A stretch of 8,970 nucleotides of DNA, from positions 1 to 8,970 of the forward strand of contig CAZFQD010000093.1 in NCBI GenBank assembly GCA_964520885.1. Direction: 5' to 3'. Below, piece after piece: positions 6,872 through 8,970 of the stretch. A model generated the notes under the pieces. That model saw only the letters and a program-made list of their open reading frames with translations. It was not told the origin of the DNA and made no database searches. This DNA is from CAZFQD01 sp964520885. Lineage in GTDB: Bacteria > Bacillota > Clostridia > Oscillospirales > SIG519. Every line of letters begins with the position of its first letter. Position 1 is the stretch's first letter. Both the position numbers and the translations under genes were made by a program.

Positions 6872-6881
6872 ATCATTATAC

Positions 6882-7076
6882 CTATTTGTTTTCTCTAAAG
6901 GTTATTTTACCACTTTGTATTTCACTAATCGCAATTTTTACTGGCTTTTCTGTTAACATTATTCCCATTTGTTCAGCATCACTTGCGATTTTTCTCGCTC
7001 TTTTTGATGTAGCTATAACCAATGAATACCTGCTTTGCTTGTTTTTTGTTAGTTCTACGATTGAAGGATATAACAT
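6882..7076 (-). CDS. rpoZ: RNA polymerase omega subunit
   Basis: This small subunit of RNA polymerase helps fold and hold the beta' subunit. The 64-aa product starts MLYPSIVELTKNKQSRYSLV and contains the hallmark SRYSLVIATSKRARKI (15-30), the helix that contacts beta', followed by the KPVKIAISEI strand region. It is at the short end of the family. The ATG is 14 nt after the gmk stop, with AGAGGTG about 8 nt upstream. The gmk-rpoZ pairing is one of the most conserved neighbour pairs in bacteria and supports the call. Confidence 0.93.
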   Translation of the reverse strand: MLYPSIVELTKNKQSRYSLVIATSKRARKIASDAEQMGIMLTEKPVKIAISEIQSGKITFRENK

Positions 7077-7090
7077 ATTAATAACACCTC

Positions 7091-7666
7091 TTATAATTTA
7101 TTTTGTCTTTCTAATTTAATAATATCAAATAATTTAACTGCGGCTCTTTTAAAAAAGTCATTAACTACGAGATAATCATACTTGGCAACCTGTTTCATTT
7201 CAATTTCAGCTTCTTTTAGCCTTTGTGAAATTATTTCTTCAGATTCTGTATTTCTGCCAACTAATCTTTGCTTTAATTCATCAACTGATGGTGGCATAAT
7301 AAAGATTAGTATGCTTTCTGGTCTCTTTTCTTTTACTTGTTTAGCACCATTAACTTCTATTTCAAGAATAACATCAATACCCTCATTTAATTTTTTATCA
7401 ACATTATCTATTGGCGTTCCATAATAATTGTCGCAAAACTCAGTGTATTCAAGCAATCTATCCTCATTAATCATTTTACGAAAATTATCTTTTGATAAAA
7501 AATAATAGTTAATTGCCTCTTTCTCATTATTTCTTGGTGCCCTAGTGGTTACTGATACTGAATAATATAATGAACTGTCTAACTTAAAAAGTTGTTTCAA
7601 AACAGTTCCCTTACCAGCTCCGGAAGGGCCTGAAACTACAAATAGAATGCCTTTTTTACTGCTCAT
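7091..7666 (-). CDS. gmk: Guanylate kinase
   Basis: The enzyme phosphorylates GMP to GDP with ATP, an essential step in GTP and dGTP supply. The product (191 aa) shows the P-loop GPSGAGKGT (13-21), the GMP-binding run SVTTRAPR (38-45), LEYTEF (72-77), YYGTP (81-85), the Walker B-like LEIEVNGAKQV (101-111, usually LEIDVQGAxQV), and the lid segment IFIMPPSVDELKQRLVGRNT (121-140, usually GRGT). I start at ATG 7666 (MSSKKGILFV), because AGGAG lies 7 nt upstream and homologues begin close to the P-loop. A longer frame to 7717 would add 17 residues with no family match. The start overlaps the end of remA by 11 nt. Confidence 0.96.
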   Translation of the reverse strand: MSSKKGILFVVSGPSGAGKGTVLKQLFKLDSSLYYSVSVTTRAPRNNEKEAINYYFLSKDNFRKMINEDRLLEYTEFCDNYYGTPIDNVDKKLNEGIDVILEIEVNGAKQVKEKRPESILIFIMPPSVDELKQRLVGRNTESEEIISQRLKEAEIEMKQVAKYDYLVVNDFFKRAAVKLFDIIKLERQNKL

Positions 7667-7928
7667 TATCAAACTCCTCTTCATAGTCATCATCAATATT
7701 TGATAGTCTATTTGCAATTGTTTCGGGCTGAATTGCAGATAATATAGTATGCTCGCTATCGGTTACTATTACTGCTCTTGTTCTTCTTCCATAAGTAGCA
7801 TCAATAAGTGTTCCGTTATCTCTCGCCTCTTGAATTATCCTTTTTATAGGAGCAGAATCAGGACTTACAATTGCAACTAAGCGATTTGCCGAAACCATAT
7901 TTCCAAAACCAATATTAATAAGCTTCAT
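7656..7928 (-). CDS. remA: RemA family regulator (DUF370)
   Basis: This is a 90-aa DNA-binding regulator of the RemA family. In Bacillus subtilis RemA activates biofilm matrix and osmoprotection genes and forms oligomeric rings that bend DNA. Nearly the whole protein is the conserved core: MKLINIGFGNMVSANR (1-16), VSPDSAPIKRIIQEAR (21-36), IDATYGRRTRAVI (42-54) and ILSAIQPETIANRL (62-75). It ends in an acidic tail (79-90). I start at ATG 7928, with AGGAG (7939-7943) 10 nt upstream. A GTG at 7937 would be only 1 nt from that site. Targets in this organism are unknown. A GC-rich palindrome lies 47 bp upstream of the start. The yicC-remA-gmk order is typical of Firmicutes. Confidence 0.93.
   Translation of the reverse strand: MKLINIGFGNMVSANRLVAIVSPDSAPIKRIIQEARDNGTLIDATYGRRTRAVIVTDSEHTILSAIQPETIANRLSNIDDDYEEEFDNEQ
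7674..7678 (-). promoter_or_regulatory. Ribosome binding site deciding the gmk start
   Basis: AGGAG on the minus strand inside the 3' end of remA, 7 nt before the ATG at 7666. This placement makes gmk translation depend on ribosomes finishing remA and argues against the longer gmk frame. Confidence 0.7.
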
Positions 7929-7938
7929 ATTATACACT

Positions 7939-7943
7939 CTCCT
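7939..7943 (-). promoter_or_regulatory. Ribosome binding site deciding the remA start
   Basis: AGGAG on the minus strand, 10 nt before ATG 7928 and only 1 nt before the GTG at 7937. The spacing favours the ATG, which also matches the usual RemA N-terminus (MKLINIGFGN). Confidence 0.65.
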
Positions 7944-7974
7944 AATTCTTGCTTCTTGTTTGTTACCTCATAAC

Positions 7975-7994
7975 GGAACGGTCAAGACCGTTCC
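7975..7994. repeat. GC-rich palindrome between yicC and remA
   Basis: GGAACGGTC (7975-7983) and GACCGTTCC (7986-7994) are perfect inverted 9-bp arms separated by AA. G+C is 12 of 20 in a very AT-rich region. As RNA it would form an 8-bp stem with a four-base loop. On the minus strand no U-tract follows, so it is not a standard terminator for yicC. On the plus strand a T-run follows after about 5 nt, but no plus-strand gene is present. It resembles short REP-like intergenic palindromes. A protein-binding site near remA is the main alternative. Confidence 0.75.
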
Positions 7995-8013
7995 CTACAT
8001 TTTTTTCCTCTTG

Positions 8014-8895
8014 TTATTCAATATTTTGAATTTGTTCTCTAATATTTTCAATTTGAGATTTAACCTCAACAACTTGCTTAGTTATTTCTAAATCATTTGC
8101 TTTTGAGCCAATTGTATTAATTTCTCTATTCATTTCTTGAATAATAAAATCAAGTTTTTTACCTATTGCATCCTTGGTAGTATTTAATAATGATTTAAAC
8201 TGTGAAATATGACTATTTAAGCGAACAATTTCTTCATTAACTGCAATCCTGTCTGCAAAAATTGCTGTTTCTAATAATAATCTGTTCTCATCAATATTAG
8301 TATCTTCTAAAAGTTCTTTCATTCGCTCTTCTATTTTTTTTCTATATTCAGTAACGCAAATTGGTGACCTTTGCTCAATTTGTGCTACGATTTTTTCAAT
8401 ATTATCACAAGAGCAAAGCATTTGGGACTTTAATTTTTCTCCCTCATTTTTTTTCATTTTTATATATCCATCTAGTGCCAAATCAGTAACAGTTTTTACT
8501 GCTTCCCACAAAATTTCAGTGCTATCTTCATTTTTTTTAACTACAAAAATATCATTATACCTTGCAATAGTTGAAACAGAAATATCATCAATTAAATTAT
8601 ATTCTTGTTGCATTGTTCTTAAGGATTTTATATATCCATTAAGTAATGAACGGTCAAGAGAAACATCAACAGCTTCACTATCTGAATTAACGATTAATAC
8701 AAAAACATCAATTTTCCCTCTATTTATGTATTTTTTAAGGTAAGATTTTAATTTTTCATCAAGAAAACCATAAATTCTCGGAATTCTTGAATTAAAATCA
8801 AAAAATCTATGATTAACTGATTTAATTTCAATAGTTATATCTTTATTCAAAATATTTGCTTGGGCTCTGCCATAACCTGTCATACTTGTAATCAT
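8014..8895 (-). CDS. yicC: YicC/YloC family endoribonuclease
   Basis: This 293-aa protein belongs to the YicC family (DUF1732). E. coli YicC is an endoribonuclease linked to small-RNA (RyhB) turnover; the Bacillus member is YloC. The N-terminus MITSMTGYGRAQ and the following EIKSVNHRFFDFNSRIP are family hallmarks. The C-terminal domain ends with LDFIIQEMNREINTIGSKAND, the diagnostic stretch for the family. Length is as expected. The ATG at 8895 has AGGAGG 4 nt upstream, so the start is secure even though a second ATG lies four codons in. It is the first gene of the visible run, 85 bp ahead of remA. An inverted repeat lies in its leader. The RNA target here is unknown. Confidence 0.94.
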   Translation of the reverse strand: MITSMTGYGRAQANILNKDITIEIKSVNHRFFDFNSRIPRIYGFLDEKLKSYLKKYINRGKIDVFVLIVNSDSEAVDVSLDRSLLNGYIKSLRTMQQEYNLIDDISVSTIARYNDIFVVKKNEDSTEILWEAVKTVTDLALDGYIKMKKNEGEKLKSQMLCSCDNIEKIVAQIEQRSPICVTEYRKKIEERMKELLEDTNIDENRLLLETAIFADRIAVNEEIVRLNSHISQFKSLLNTTKDAIGKKLDFIIQEMNREINTIGSKANDLEITKQVVEVKSQIENIREQIQNIE

Positions 8896-8917
8896 ATTTC
8901 CTCCTTTAATTAACTAA

Positions 8918-8961
8918 AGGTACTGTCAAAAATTTTACTTTAAAAACAGCTGACAGCACCT
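8918..8961 (-). repeat. 11-bp inverted repeat upstream of yicC
   Basis: On the plus strand AGGTACTGTCA (8918-8928) faces TGACAGCACCT (8951-8961) with one mismatch (A8921 against C8958). On the minus strand that mismatch becomes a G-U wobble, so the yicC leader RNA could form a full 11-bp stem with a 22-nt AT-rich loop. It ends about 12 bp before the yicC ribosome binding site. It may be a leader hairpin or a short mobile-element remnant; nothing in the loop codes for protein. Confidence 0.55.
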
Positions 8962-8970
8962 AATTTTCGC

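Noticed and set aside
6875..6880. TATAAT on the minus strand as a promoter for priA
   Set aside because: No -35 element at a proper distance (the hexamer there is AACCTT), and a start site there would leave almost no leader before the priA start.
7667..7717. N-terminal extension of gmk (17 residues)
   Set aside because: It lies inside remA, has no family match, and the ATG at 7666 has a well-spaced AGGAG.
7975..8010. Palindrome plus T-run as a plus-strand terminator
   Set aside because: No plus-strand gene exists to terminate, and the T-run does not directly follow the stem.
8924..8929. TTGACA on the minus strand as a -35 box for yicC
   Set aside because: A 17-nt spacer leads to AAGGAG, the yicC ribosome binding site, not a -10 box. 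The hexamer is part of the inverted repeat arm.

Overview
The window is a single, tightly packed block of genes, all on the minus strand. I read it as part of a low-GC Firmicutes (Clostridia-like) chromosome. The reasons are the AT-rich DNA, strong AGGAGG-type ribosome binding sites, the presence of remA (DUF370) and yugP, and the conserved Firmicutes order yicC-remA-gmk-rpoZ-priA-def-fmt-rsmB. Genus and species cannot be read from this sequence.

In transcription order (high to low coordinates) the genes are: yicC (YicC-family endoribonuclease), remA, gmk (guanylate kinase), rpoZ (RNA polymerase omega), priA (primosomal helicase), def (peptide deformylase), fmt (Met-tRNA formyltransferase), a two-gene MNT/HEPN module, yugP (membrane zinc protease) and rsmB (16S rRNA m5C methyltransferase). 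Most genes overlap or lie 2-25 nt apart, so a long co-transcript is likely. def and fmt act at the two ends of the N-formylmethionine cycle. gmk, rpoZ and priA serve nucleotide supply, transcription and replication restart. rsmB and yicC serve RNA modification and turnover. coaBC, common between rpoZ and priA in Bacillus-type versions of this cluster, is absent here.

The most striking region is 2107-2960. A nucleotidyltransferase gene (MNT, 2561-2884) and a HEPN gene (2161-2568) sit between fmt and yugP, bracketed by a perfect 51-bp direct repeat (2107-2157 and 2910-2960). The repeat is the last 16 codons of fmt plus the first base of its stop codon. Removing one repeat and the two genes (803 bp) would leave an intact fmt with a TAG stop 21 bp from yugP. 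This looks like a compact toxin-antitoxin-like cassette that entered at the 3' end of fmt and rebuilt the gene. No integrase or transposase is visible.

The other unusual sequence lies in the few longer gaps. These are a GC-rich near-perfect palindrome between yicC and remA (7975-7994), a composite repeat-like stretch between def and fmt (3879-3923), an 11-bp inverted repeat just upstream of yicC (8918-8961) and a hairpin downstream of rsmB (1-35). The first two resemble dispersed intergenic repeats. I see no tRNA, rRNA, CRISPR array or recognisable riboswitch, and no gene-free stretch longer than 300 bp.
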